A stretch of DNA of 64,000 nucleotides from Terriglobia bacterium (GTDB lineage Bacteria > Acidobacteriota > Terriglobia > Bryobacterales > Bryobacteraceae), in NCBI GenBank assembly GCA_021325235.1, contig JAJPHN010000006.1, forward strand, positions 310,001 to 374,000, read 5' to 3'. The notes beneath the pieces are model-generated. The model ran no database searches. It saw only the letters and a program-made list of their open reading frames with translations, and was not told where the DNA came from. Below are positions 17,447 through 25,192 of the stretch, piece after piece (position 1 is the first letter of the stretch; each line of letters opens with the position of its first letter). The translations under genes and the position numbers were made by a program.

Positions 17447-18615
17447 TTGTCGCCAAGCAACCGTCCAACCGGTTCCAGCGACTCCACGTTATCGCACACA
17501 GCTTTGATTCCGGCAGTGATCGGGATGGCCAGCACCAGCCCGATCGCTCCCCAGAGCAGGCCCCAGAACATCATCGCGACGGTCACTACCAGCGGATTGA
17601 GGCGCACCCGGCGTCCGACGATTTTTGCATAGACGAAATTCATGCAGATCAGGTGTAGCGCGGCCGTAATCAGCACCGCGATCATCACGATTTTGAAACG
17701 GTTCGGTACCGCGACCCCCGCGAGCACCGGCGGTATGACGCTGAGCGGCAGACCGACATAGGGAACCAGGCTGAAAAATCCGCTCAGCAGGCCGACCAGC
17801 GGCCAGTACGGCAGCCCCAGCAGAAAGTAGGCGAGTGCGCTGACGGAGCTTAGAAAAACCCAGAGCAGAAAGTTGCCGAGCACGAAGGCGCGGGTCGATT
17901 CGCCGATATGCGTCCAGCTCTTGCCGACGATGTAGCGGTTTTCGCCCGGGAACAGGAGCAGGAAGCGGCGGTTGATGTGGTCGCGCCAGCTCAGCATGAA
18001 GTAGACGAGGAAGGGAATGAACGAGGCCATCAGAATCGGCTCGAGATACGCCGATACATAGCTGTACATGGTGCTGATGACCGGCCTCGGCTCGACGTGC
18101 ACACGCACTTCCTGGATCGGCGGCGGCGTGTTGGCAGCCGCAGCCGCCGCAGCAGTGCCGGCGCGGCGTTTGCGGGCGCGCTGTGCTTCCTGCGGCTTCT
18201 GTTCGATCTGCTGCTGCTGCTCGCGAAAGCTCTTCGGGATGATCAGGTCGAGCGTGCGCTTTTCGGTTTCGTCCATGCGTGCGTTCACGGCATCGACAAT
18301 CTCACCGACGCGCGAACTGTAGCTGGGCAGGTCTTCTTTGATCGTCGCTATCTGGCCCCAGGCAATGGCGCCGAGGATATAAACCCCGAGAATCGCGATC
18401 CCGAGCACGATGGCGGTGGCCAGGGCGCGCGGCAGACGCAGCTTCATCACCAGCACCACGGCCGGATCCAGAATGAACGCAAAAACAGCCGAAATGATGA
18501 GCGTGATGAAGAAATCGCGTCCGAAATAAAGCAGCGCAATCAACGCCGCTCCGGCGATCACCGACCGAGCGAGGCCGAAGTTACTCGAAGTGGCAGGAGC
18601 GTCGAGAAGTGCCAA
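17437..18615 (-). CDS. AI-2E family (PerM-like) membrane transporter
   Basis: 392 residues with about eight TM segments in the family pattern: an N-terminal pair or triplet (about 18-90), a cytosolic or periplasmic domain (about 100-190), then five or more TMs. The terminal region has the family motifs PYVGLPLSVIPPVL and LNPLVVTVAMMFWG. The middle domain contains an unusual basic, Ala-rich insert (RARKRRAGTAAAAAAANT) not normally seen. The substrate of this branch is unknown; homologues are called permeases or Na/H antiporters. It stands alone. Confidence 0.85.
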   Translation of the reverse strand: MALLDAPATSSNFGLARSVIAGAALIALLYFGRDFFITLIISAVFAFILDPAVVLVMKLRLPRALATAIVLGIAILGVYILGAIAWGQIATIKEDLPSYSSRVGEIVDAVNARMDETEKRTLDLIIPKSFREQQQQIEQKPQEAQRARKRRAGTAAAAAAANTPPPIQEVRVHVEPRPVISTMYSYVSAYLEPILMASFIPFLVYFMLSWRDHINRRFLLLFPGENRYIVGKSWTHIGESTRAFVLGNFLLWVFLSSVSALAYFLLGLPYWPLVGLLSGFFSLVPYVGLPLSVIPPVLAGVAVPNRFKIVMIAVLITAALHLICMNFVYAKIVGRRVRLNPLVVTVAMMFWGLLWGAIGLVLAIPITAGIKAVCDNVESLEPVGRLLGDNQE

Positions 18616-18671
18616 AGGGAAGAGACTGCAGGTCCTCTGTCAACCGCTAATCTAGCACGCCCGAAGCCTCT

Positions 18672-18677
18672 ATAATC
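18672..18677 (+). promoter_or_regulatory. Consensus -10 element of the ruvX-mltG unit
   Basis: A perfect TATAAT lies 4 bases before the TTG start of ruvX at 18682, with no Shine-Dalgarno site. If it is used, the transcript starts at or next to the initiation codon. No convincing -35 lies 16-18 bases upstream. Confidence 0.45.
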
Positions 18678-18681
18678 CAAC

Positions 18682-19131
18682 TTGGCGCCTCCTGAAATCT
18701 CCGGCCGCATTCTCGCGCTCGATGTCGGCAAGAAACGAATCGGCCTGGCCGTGAGCGATGCTTTGCGCATCACAGCGCAGGGTTTGGAAACGTTTCAGCG
18801 CACGCGCATTCGCGACGATCTGCGACAACTGAAAGAGATGGTGAATCAATCGGGGATTGGATTGCTGCTGGTCGGCAAACCGCTGCACATGAGCGGCGAT
18901 GAAAGCCGCCAGAGCGAATATACCCGAGAGTTTGCAGATCGGCTAAGCGCGGAAACGGGTGTACCGGTCGTGTATTGGGACGAGCGGCTGACGTCTATGG
19001 AGGCGGAACGCCTTCTGAAGCACGCGGGCGCGACGCTCGAGGATCGCAAGCGTGTGGTAGACCGGATGGCGGCGACTCTGTTGCTCGAAAGCTATCTCGG
19101 CTACTTGCAGCAGGGAGGCGCGATTGGCTGA
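18682..19131 (+). CDS. ruvX: Holliday junction resolvase / pre-16S rRNA nuclease RuvX (YqgF)
   Basis: 149 residues, the standard length. It has the RNase H-like landmarks of the family: ILALDVGKKRIGLAVSD (first catalytic Asp), LLLVGKPLHMSG, and the C-terminal DERLTSMEAER with VDRMAATLLLESYL. In bacteria this protein acts in 16S rRNA 5' maturation or recombination. It starts with TTG just after a TATAAT box. It overlaps mltG by 8 bases (19124-19131), a pairing widely seen in bacteria. Confidence 0.92.
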   Translation: MAPPEISGRILALDVGKKRIGLAVSDALRITAQGLETFQRTRIRDDLRQLKEMVNQSGIGLLLVGKPLHMSGDESRQSEYTREFADRLSAETGVPVVYWDERLTSMEAERLLKHAGATLEDRKRVVDRMAATLLLESYLGYLQQGGAIG

Positions 19132-20137
19132 GCGCCGCGGCTGCATGGTTCGCGCCTTGCTGCTGATTGTTGTTGCAGGCATTCTGGCAGCGGCGGGCAT
19201 TGCCAGCTACTGGTATCTTTCGCCATACCGCAATTTCGGCACCGAGACGTTCGTCGAGATCGAGCATGGGATGTCGTCGCGAGCGATTGCGGCGAAGCTG
19301 CAGAAACAGGGCGTCGTGCGATCGCGCTATGCATTTCTCCTTGTGCGAGCGCTGCATCCGCGTGCGCCGCTACAGGCCGGGGAGTATCGCTTCGGTTCTG
19401 CGCAGACGCCCTTCCAGGTCTTCAACAAAATCGCGCGCGGCGAAATTTTTTACGAGGAGTTTACGATTCCGGAGGGCAGCAATATGTTTGATATTGCCGG
19501 GCTGCTCCGGAATGGCGATACGGTAAAGGCGGCGGATTTTCTGGCGGCGGCGGCGGATCCCTCGCTCATTCGCGACCTGGATCCGAAGGCGCCGAATCTC
19601 GAAGGATATCTGTTCCCGTCTACGTATCGCGTAACGCATAAAACGACGGCGAAACAGCTTTGCCGTAGTATGATCGATGAATTTCGAAAGCAGTGGAAAC
19701 AGCTGGGCGGAGAGGCCCAGAACGCGCGTATCCACGAGATCGTGATCGTGGCGTCGCTGGTGGAAAAGGAATCGGCCAGTCCCGAGGAGCGCCCGGACGT
19801 AGCGTCGGTCTTCTTTAATCGCCTCCGGCTGAGCATGCCGCTGCAATGCGATCCCACGACGGTGTATGCGGCGCTGCTCGAAAATCGTTATCGCGGGACG
19901 ATCTACAAATCGGATCTGGCGAGCATGAACGCGTACAACACGTACACGCATAATGGGCTACCGCCGGGCGCGATTGCCAATCCGGGTGCAATGTCGTTGA
20001 AAGCGGCGCTGCATCCGGCGGCAACGAATTATTTGTATTTTGTGGCCAAGCCGGATCGTTCCGGGACACATGCGTTTTCCGCAACGCTCGCTGAGCACGA
20101 GAAGAATGTGGAAGCGTTTCGACGGGCGCAGCGCTAG
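19124..20137 (+). CDS. mltG: Endolytic murein transglycosylase MltG
   Basis: 337 residues. One N-terminal TM (about 10-30) anchors a periplasmic domain (LysM-like part about 40-110). The catalytic part holds LEGYLFPSTYR, ASLVEKES with catalytic Glu214, LQCDPTTVYA and the terminal NTYTHNGLPPGAIANPG motif. It cleaves nascent glycan strands and is thought to set strand length as a terminase for SEDS/PBP synthases, such as the fusion at 4369. Start is TTG inside ruvX. Its stop codon abuts the stop of the convergent GNAT gene with no gap. Confidence 0.93.
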   Translation: MAERRGCMVRALLLIVVAGILAAAGIASYWYLSPYRNFGTETFVEIEHGMSSRAIAAKLQKQGVVRSRYAFLLVRALHPRAPLQAGEYRFGSAQTPFQVFNKIARGEIFYEEFTIPEGSNMFDIAGLLRNGDTVKAADFLAAAADPSLIRDLDPKAPNLEGYLFPSTYRVTHKTTAKQLCRSMIDEFRKQWKQLGGEAQNARIHEIVIVASLVEKESASPEERPDVASVFFNRLRLSMPLQCDPTTVYAALLENRYRGTIYKSDLASMNAYNTYTHNGLPPGAIANPGAMSLKAALHPAATNYLYFVAKPDRSGTHAFSATLAEHEKNVEAFRRAQR

Positions 20138-20575
20138 TTACAGCTCTTTGTGGAAGACGGCCTGGCGTTTCCATTCGCTGTAGCCGTGGCGCAAATAGAA
20201 CTGGTGGGCGCGTTCGCGAGTCGTGCGGGAACGGACGACGACTTTGCGGATGCCGCGGCTGCCAATCCACTCTTCGGCGCGTGCAACCAGCTGCTCGCCG
20301 ATGCCGCGGCTGCGATGTTTGCCGGACACGACGAGGCCGCCGATTTCGCCGAAAGCTGGCGATGCGAGGTGATGCACGATTGCCACATCGATCCAGCCGA
20401 CGAGTGCGCTGTCAACGCAGGCCACGAAGAGCGCGTGTTCTGGGCGCTCACGAAGAGCTTTTATGCGAGCGCCGATTTCGTCCGGCTCGGCGGGATAGCC
20501 GAGTTCGCCGCTGAGCGCGGCGACCTCCAGCGCGTCATCCGCGCGCATTTCGCGTATAAGGATGGGCGAATTCAT
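20138..20575 (-). CDS. GNAT-family N-acetyltransferase
   Basis: 145 residues covering one GNAT domain. The acetyl-CoA pyrophosphate loop is visible as SGKHRSRGIGEQLVARA (the R/Q-x-x-G-x-G/A pattern), followed by the final motif NT-like segment RERAHQFYLRHGYSE. No substrate can be assigned. It overlaps the serine hydrolase gene upstream by 4 bases (ATGA, 20572-20575), so it is the last gene of an SDR, serine hydrolase, GNAT operon. Confidence 0.85.
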   Translation of the reverse strand: MNSPILIREMRADDALEVAALSGELGYPAEPDEIGARIKALRERPEHALFVACVDSALVGWIDVAIVHHLASPAFGEIGGLVVSGKHRSRGIGEQLVARAEEWIGSRGIRKVVVRSRTTRERAHQFYLRHGYSEWKRQAVFHKEL

Positions 20576-22317
20576 TCAAACAAGGAGACGGCTTTGCGGC
20601 CTGCGAGGCGTTCGGCGATATGCTCGCCCAGACGGTCGGCGAAGCTCGATTCCGGAGACACGGTTGTATTGAAAAGGACGACCGCCGCGGTGTCTTCCCG
20701 CGGATTGAAATAAGCGAAGCTGCTGTATCCGCCGGTACCGCCGTTGTGCCAGTAATCGCCGGTCTTTTCGTTGTAGAGCCAGACGAGCGCGATCTTCATG
20801 CCGGGGCCGATGTCCGAGCGGAGTTGGTGGGTGAGCGGAATCGATTGCGGCAGCGTGCCGGGTGTCTTCTCTGGGTGCAGTTGTGCTTCAAGATACGTGA
20901 GCATGTCCCCAGCGCTGGAACGAATGGCGCCTGCTCCCGCAAGCGCATCGAGATCCCAGGCGTGGGCGGGATGGTGCGTAGAGTCGTGGCCAAGTGCGAA
21001 GCGTTGCTGCAGCTCAGGCGAAAGTTTGATGACCGTATCGTGCATCGCGAGCGGCCCGGTGACTTCGTGCGCGAGTAGTTCCGGATAGGTGGTGTGCTCG
21101 CAGTTCGCGAGCGCCTGGCCTAATAGTCCGAGGCCAAGATTGCTGTAGCCGAAGCTGGCGTTGGAGGGTCGTGCCAACCCGATTTTCGCGATGAATTCGT
21201 AAAGATTTTCGGCTGTGTAGTCCGCATAGGGATTGCTCGGATCGGCGGGATGAAAGTTATCGGGCATGCGCGGCAGGCCGGAGTGCTGGGTGGCGAGATC
21301 GAGCAGGGTGATCTCCGGCCCGTTTGGTTTCGGCACGGTATTGGCCGGAAGCAGTTCCCGGACGGGTGTCTCGAGTGTGACCTTTTTCTGCTCCACCATC
21401 TGCGCCAGTATGAGACCGGTAAAGGTCTTGGTAATCGAGCCGATCTCAAAGATGGAATCTTCCTTTACCGGCCCATAGCTCCAGACGTAGCGCTTGCCGT
21501 GCTGCACGACACCGATTGCGACGCCGCCTCCGGTTGCTGGCGAAAGCGCGCCCGTTTGTAATGCTTGCGCGAGATCGCGATCGAGTACCGGTTTCAGATC
21601 CGCCGCAGCGATGGGCGCCATAGCAGCTTCATAGCTGGGCGGCTTGATGCCGGCCGCGGCTTTCTGGCGGGTGAGATTGAGCGGCAGCGGCTTGCCCTGC
21701 GACCACGTTCCAGTCAACTGATTCGCGTCCTCGCTCAGCGTTCCAGACCAGTTGCCGTGTACGCTTGGCACATCAAAGGAGAGCTTGTTGCCCTCAAACT
21801 TGACGTTGTCGCACGGAAGGCCGATTGCGCCCTGATCGAGGCTGTCGAGCGTGCAGTGCTCTTTGCCCGTAACGTCGCTCTTGAGATTCACCTGAATGCG
21901 CAGATGCTGACCGCCGGCTTCGAGAGTGCCGAGCCAGACGCCATCGACTTTCGACGGTTTGCCCGCGGGCTGATCCTTGTTGAAGTTCAACGGCGCAGAC
22001 TGCCCGCCCTGCGACCAGTTGCCCGAAAGTGTCGCGGCATCGGAGGTGACGGTTCCCTTCCAGTTGCCATTGACGCTCGGAACATCGAACGAGAGATTCG
22101 CGCCCTCCAGTTTGATGTTCGCGCAGGGCAGGCCTTTTGCACCCTGATCGGGACTGTCGAGCGTGCCTTCCAAAGAGCCGGCGCCGGATTGCTTCAGATG
22201 CAGATTGAGATGGAGCGGCCCGAGAGTGCCGGAGTAGTCGCCCGAGAGATTGGGCGCTTGAGCGAAGCTACACATCGCGAGAGCGGCGAGAGCGAGCGAC
22301 AGCCGTACAAGTGTCAC
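20572..22317 (-). CDS. Exported serine hydrolase (class C beta-lactamase/DD-peptidase fold) with two N-terminal repeats
   Basis: 581 residues with a signal peptide ending around SFAQA. Two tandem repeats of about 95 residues follow (about 22-118 and 122-215); each has a DSxDQGAxGLPC core, SFDVPSVxGNW and LxGxWSQG, with a conserved Cys. The catalytic domain (about 235-575) has SITK (SxxK), YSN and HNGGTGG (the KTG-equivalent), as in penicillin-recognising esterases. It lies 17 bases after the SDR gene. Substrates could be peptides, esters or wall fragments; beta-lactam hydrolysis is not implied. Confidence 0.85.
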   Translation of the reverse strand: MTLVRLSLALAALAMCSFAQAPNLSGDYSGTLGPLHLNLHLKQSGAGSLEGTLDSPDQGAKGLPCANIKLEGANLSFDVPSVNGNWKGTVTSDAATLSGNWSQGGQSAPLNFNKDQPAGKPSKVDGVWLGTLEAGGQHLRIQVNLKSDVTGKEHCTLDSLDQGAIGLPCDNVKFEGNKLSFDVPSVHGNWSGTLSEDANQLTGTWSQGKPLPLNLTRQKAAAGIKPPSYEAAMAPIAAADLKPVLDRDLAQALQTGALSPATGGGVAIGVVQHGKRYVWSYGPVKEDSIFEIGSITKTFTGLILAQMVEQKKVTLETPVRELLPANTVPKPNGPEITLLDLATQHSGLPRMPDNFHPADPSNPYADYTAENLYEFIAKIGLARPSNASFGYSNLGLGLLGQALANCEHTTYPELLAHEVTGPLAMHDTVIKLSPELQQRFALGHDSTHHPAHAWDLDALAGAGAIRSSAGDMLTYLEAQLHPEKTPGTLPQSIPLTHQLRSDIGPGMKIALVWLYNEKTGDYWHNGGTGGYSSFAYFNPREDTAAVVLFNTTVSPESSFADRLGEHIAERLAGRKAVSLFE

Positions 22318-22334
22318 AGAAGCCTCTCGGAGAA

Positions 22335-23090
22335 TTATGTACCCGTGACTACGCCGCCGTCTACGCTGAGGACGGTGCCCGTGATGAAACTTGCAGCATC
22401 GGATGCCAGCCAGAGGTACGCGTTGGCAATGTCTGCGGGCTGCCCGAGGCGGCCGAGCGGCGTGTGTTCCACCATCGTGTGGCGGATCTTTTCCGGCACC
22501 GATCGGATCATCTCGGTCGCGATATAGCCGGGTGCGACGGCGTTGACGCGAATTTTGTGTTTACCGAGCTCGCGCGCCCAAACTTTGGTCATGCCGATCA
22601 CGCCGGCTTTGGAGGCGATGTAGTTCGTCTGTCCGAAATTGCCGTATAGAGCGACCACGCTCGATGCATTGAGGATGACTCCGCCCGCTGCGGCCGCAAC
22701 CATGTGCTGCGCAACGGCACGGGCGCAGTGGAATACGCCTTTGAGATTGACCGCGATAACGGCATCGAACTGCTCGTCGGAGAGAGAGCCGGTGAGTGCG
22801 CCATCTTTGTACTTGAGCAGCTGCGCATCCCACAGAATGCCGGCGTTGTTAACGAGCACGTATGGCGCGCCCCAGAGCGCGGTGATTTCGACCAGGGCGG
22901 CGTCAATAGAGAGCGTATCCGTGACATTGACCGTTTGGAAGATGCCGCCGGGGGGCGGGTTGCCGGGATTCACATCCCAACAGGCGACGCGTGCTCCTTC
23001 GGCGGCGAAAAGCTCAGCGGTGGCTTTGCCGATGCCGCTGGCGGCGCCGGTAACGATGACCACTTTGTTTTTAAGACCGGTCTCGATCAT
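22335..23090 (-). CDS. Short-chain dehydrogenase/reductase (FabG-like)
   Basis: 251 residues from the ATG at 23090. It has the classical SDR landmarks: TGAASGIG, NNAG, Ser in NASSVVALYG, the catalytic YIASK (Tyr-x-x-x-Lys), and the C-terminal FITGTVLSVDGG. An Asp after the second strand (CWDVNPG) points to NAD rather than NADP. It is the first gene of a minus-strand operon with the serine hydrolase and GNAT. Possible upstream starts (GTG 23108, TTG 23111) would leave only 2-5 bases before the divergent TPR gene. A TATAGT box ends 4 bases before the ATG. Confidence 0.85.
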   Translation of the reverse strand: MIETGLKNKVVIVTGAASGIGKATAELFAAEGARVACWDVNPGNPPPGGIFQTVNVTDTLSIDAALVEITALWGAPYVLVNNAGILWDAQLLKYKDGALTGSLSDEQFDAVIAVNLKGVFHCARAVAQHMVAAAAGGVILNASSVVALYGNFGQTNYIASKAGVIGMTKVWARELGKHKIRVNAVAPGYIATEMIRSVPEKIRHTMVEHTPLGRLGQPADIANAYLWLASDAASFITGTVLSVDGGVVTGT

Positions 23091-23113
23091 GATGACTATA
23101 TTGGACACCAACG
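23091..23113. promoter_or_regulatory. Very short divergent promoter between SDR and TPR genes
   Basis: Only 23 bases separate the ATG of the SDR gene (23090, minus) and the TTG of the TPR gene (23114, plus). A shared AT core gives TATATT on the plus strand (23097-23102) and TATAGT on the minus strand (23095-23100). These sit 11 and 4 bases before the two starts. No Shine-Dalgarno site is seen for either gene. Confidence 0.4.
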
Positions 23114-24031
23114 TTGTTTAAGAAGCGGTATCTGATATTCGTCATCGTGAGCTTGCGAGCAACGTGTGCTTTTGCCCAGCAGGACGATCTTGCGCTCGCC
23201 CGCTCGTATGCTGACCGTAATCTGCTGCCGGCCGCCGAAACCGAAGCTCGCCGGGTGTCTGCTGCTCATCCCGATTCGCCGGATGCTCACTTTCTGCTGG
23301 GCTACATCCTGTTTCGCGAGCAGAAGGCGCGCGAGTCGCTGGCCGAATACACCGCCGGGGCGAAATACCGCAAGCCGAGCGCAGCCGACCTGCGGGTAGT
23401 CGGCGCCGACTATGTCCTGCTCAATGATTACGAGGATGCGGACAAGTGGTTCACCAAATCGACCGAATTTGATCCTTCCAACGTGCTCGGCTGGTACTAT
23501 CTCGGCCGCACGAAATACAACGAAAACCGCTTCGAAGAAGCCATCGCCGCATTCAAGCGCTGTCTCGATCTCGCCCCGCGCCACGTGCGAGCCGAAGATA
23601 ATCTCGGGCTTTCCTATCAGGGTCTCGGCCGTTACGACGAAGCGTATCAGGCGTTCAAAAACGCCATCGATTGGCAATCCAATATCGCCGACGACAGCAA
23701 AGATCCGTGGCCTTACATCGACATGGGCAGCTTTCTCATCGAGACCAATCGCCCCCAGGAAGCCGTTCCTTATCTGAAGCAGGCCATCGCGCTTGTGCCG
23801 GATTCGCCCAAGGCTCATCAGCAACTAGGCAAGGCGTATCTTGCTGCGAAACAATTTCCGGCAGCACAGGCAGAATTGGAAGCTGCCGTAAGACTCGAGC
23901 CGGACAGCGCGCCGGCTCATTACGTCCTCGGACAGCTTTATCAAAAAGAGGGCCAGCCCGACAAAGCCAGGCAAGAATTCGCGAAATATCAGCAGCTGAA
24001 TGCGAGCAAGTCGCCGAACAAGGCTCAGTGA
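23114..24031 (+). CDS. Exported tetratricopeptide-repeat protein
   Basis: 305 residues with a signal peptide (MFKKRYLIFVIVSLRATCAFA). The rest is about seven TPR units (about 30-295), for example YYLGRTKYNENRFEEAIAAF and NLGLSYQGLGRYDEAYQAF. It is a scaffold for protein contacts in the periplasm or at the outer membrane; no enzymatic domain is present. It converges on, and overlaps by 7 bases, a second exported TPR gene on the minus strand. The start is TTG; the signal peptide supports it. Confidence 0.8.
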   Translation: MFKKRYLIFVIVSLRATCAFAQQDDLALARSYADRNLLPAAETEARRVSAAHPDSPDAHFLLGYILFREQKARESLAEYTAGAKYRKPSAADLRVVGADYVLLNDYEDADKWFTKSTEFDPSNVLGWYYLGRTKYNENRFEEAIAAFKRCLDLAPRHVRAEDNLGLSYQGLGRYDEAYQAFKNAIDWQSNIADDSKDPWPYIDMGSFLIETNRPQEAVPYLKQAIALVPDSPKAHQQLGKAYLAAKQFPAAQAELEAAVRLEPDSAPAHYVLGQLYQKEGQPDKARQEFAKYQQLNASKSPNKAQ

Positions 24032-25170
24032 GCCGTCTGGCTGTTCTGAATCACTTCGCCCGCACGTTCAGCTTGCGCATTGCGTGACTTCTGCTCGAGC
24101 TCGCTGAAGGTCTTCATCTCCGAATGTGCCTGTTCCGCCTGCCCGGTTGCGCGATACGCCTGAACCAGCAGAAAATGCACGCTCGCCTCCGCCGGATTTG
24201 CCTTTTCCGCCGCCAGCAGCTCCGGAATCGCCTCCTGATCGCGATGCAGCTTGATGAGCACGCGTCCGCGATCCGCTCTCGCCTCCGTCAGATTCGGGCA
24301 CCCTGCCAGCGCCTTGTCGACGTGCTTGAGCGCCTCCTCCATCTCCACGCCTTTTTCGACGAGAATATCGCCCAGCTTGTACTCGATCAGGCAATTCCGC
24401 GGATCAATCTTCTGCTCCGCCAGAAACTGTTCCGTTGCGTTGTCCCATTGCTGGAGGCTCCAGTACAGATCCCCCAGCTTGAAATGCACGCCCGGCTGAT
24501 TCGGGGCCACTTCAATCGCCTTCTTGTACTCCACGATCGCGCCGTTGTAATTTTTCATGCTCTCCATCAACTCGGCCGAAATCTGGTGAGCCCAGACCGA
24601 GTTTGGATCGATCTCGTTCATCTTCGACAGTGCCTGTTCGCCGAGCTGCATGTAAACGCGGCCGAGCAAATACCAGACGCGCTCATTCCGTGGCTGCCGT
24701 TGCGCCAGTCTCTGCAGATGCTCCGCGGCTGCGTTGAATTCGCCCAGCTTCGTCAGATCGTTGACCAGCAGGAATTCCGCATTGTCATCGGCGGGATGCG
24801 CCTTCAGTGCAGCCTCCAGATACGGCCGCGCCTTCGCATATTCGCCCATTTGGAAGAGCGATAAACCAAGTAGTGCGCGCGCTGAACTCATCCGGCTGTC
24901 CACTTTCAGACCGCGCTCGAGCACATCCGCCGCATCCGCGAAACGCCCCTGCTTGACATACAGCGCTCCAAGGTTGTTGTACGCCGGAGCAAGCTGCGGA
25001 TCGAGCTTGAGTATCTCGCGGTACTTATCGATCGCCGTCGCAAAATCGCCGGACGCTTCCGCCGCGCTTGCTTCAGCGTGCAACGTATCGACACGATCCG
25101 ACTGCGCGGGCGCTATACCCGCAATCGCAACCGCAAGAAACAAAATCCGAATGGCAGACCACGGCGCCAT
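24025..25170 (-). CDS. Exported tetratricopeptide-repeat protein
   Basis: 381 residues from the ATG at 25170, beginning MAPWSAIRILFLAVAIAGIAP, a clear signal peptide. About nine TPR units follow (about 30-360), such as AYNNLGALYVKQGRFADAADVL and VHFKLGDLYWSLQQWDNATEQF. It is divergent from the ASPIC/UnbV gene, an association I know from Solibacter-type genomes, where such TPR proteins accompany FG-GAP proteins. A TATAGT box ends 6 bases before the ATG. An in-frame extension upstream to 25305 crosses the divergent gene and is not real. Confidence 0.82.
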   Translation of the reverse strand: MAPWSAIRILFLAVAIAGIAPAQSDRVDTLHAEASAAEASGDFATAIDKYREILKLDPQLAPAYNNLGALYVKQGRFADAADVLERGLKVDSRMSSARALLGLSLFQMGEYAKARPYLEAALKAHPADDNAEFLLVNDLTKLGEFNAAAEHLQRLAQRQPRNERVWYLLGRVYMQLGEQALSKMNEIDPNSVWAHQISAELMESMKNYNGAIVEYKKAIEVAPNQPGVHFKLGDLYWSLQQWDNATEQFLAEQKIDPRNCLIEYKLGDILVEKGVEMEEALKHVDKALAGCPNLTEARADRGRVLIKLHRDQEAIPELLAAEKANPAEASVHFLLVQAYRATGQAEQAHSEMKTFSELEQKSRNAQAERAGEVIQNSQTAH

Positions 25171-25192
25171 GGTTACACTATAGAGCCTGAGA
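25171..25192. promoter_or_regulatory. 22-base divergent promoter with a shared palindromic -10 core
   Basis: The hexamer CTATAG (25178-25183) is its own reverse complement. It yields TATAGA on the plus strand (25179-25184, 8 bases before the GTG at 25193) and TATAGT on the minus strand (25177-25182, 6 bases before the ATG at 25170). With usual spacing both transcripts would begin at, or within two bases of, their start codons, giving two leaderless genes from one core. Confidence 0.5.
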
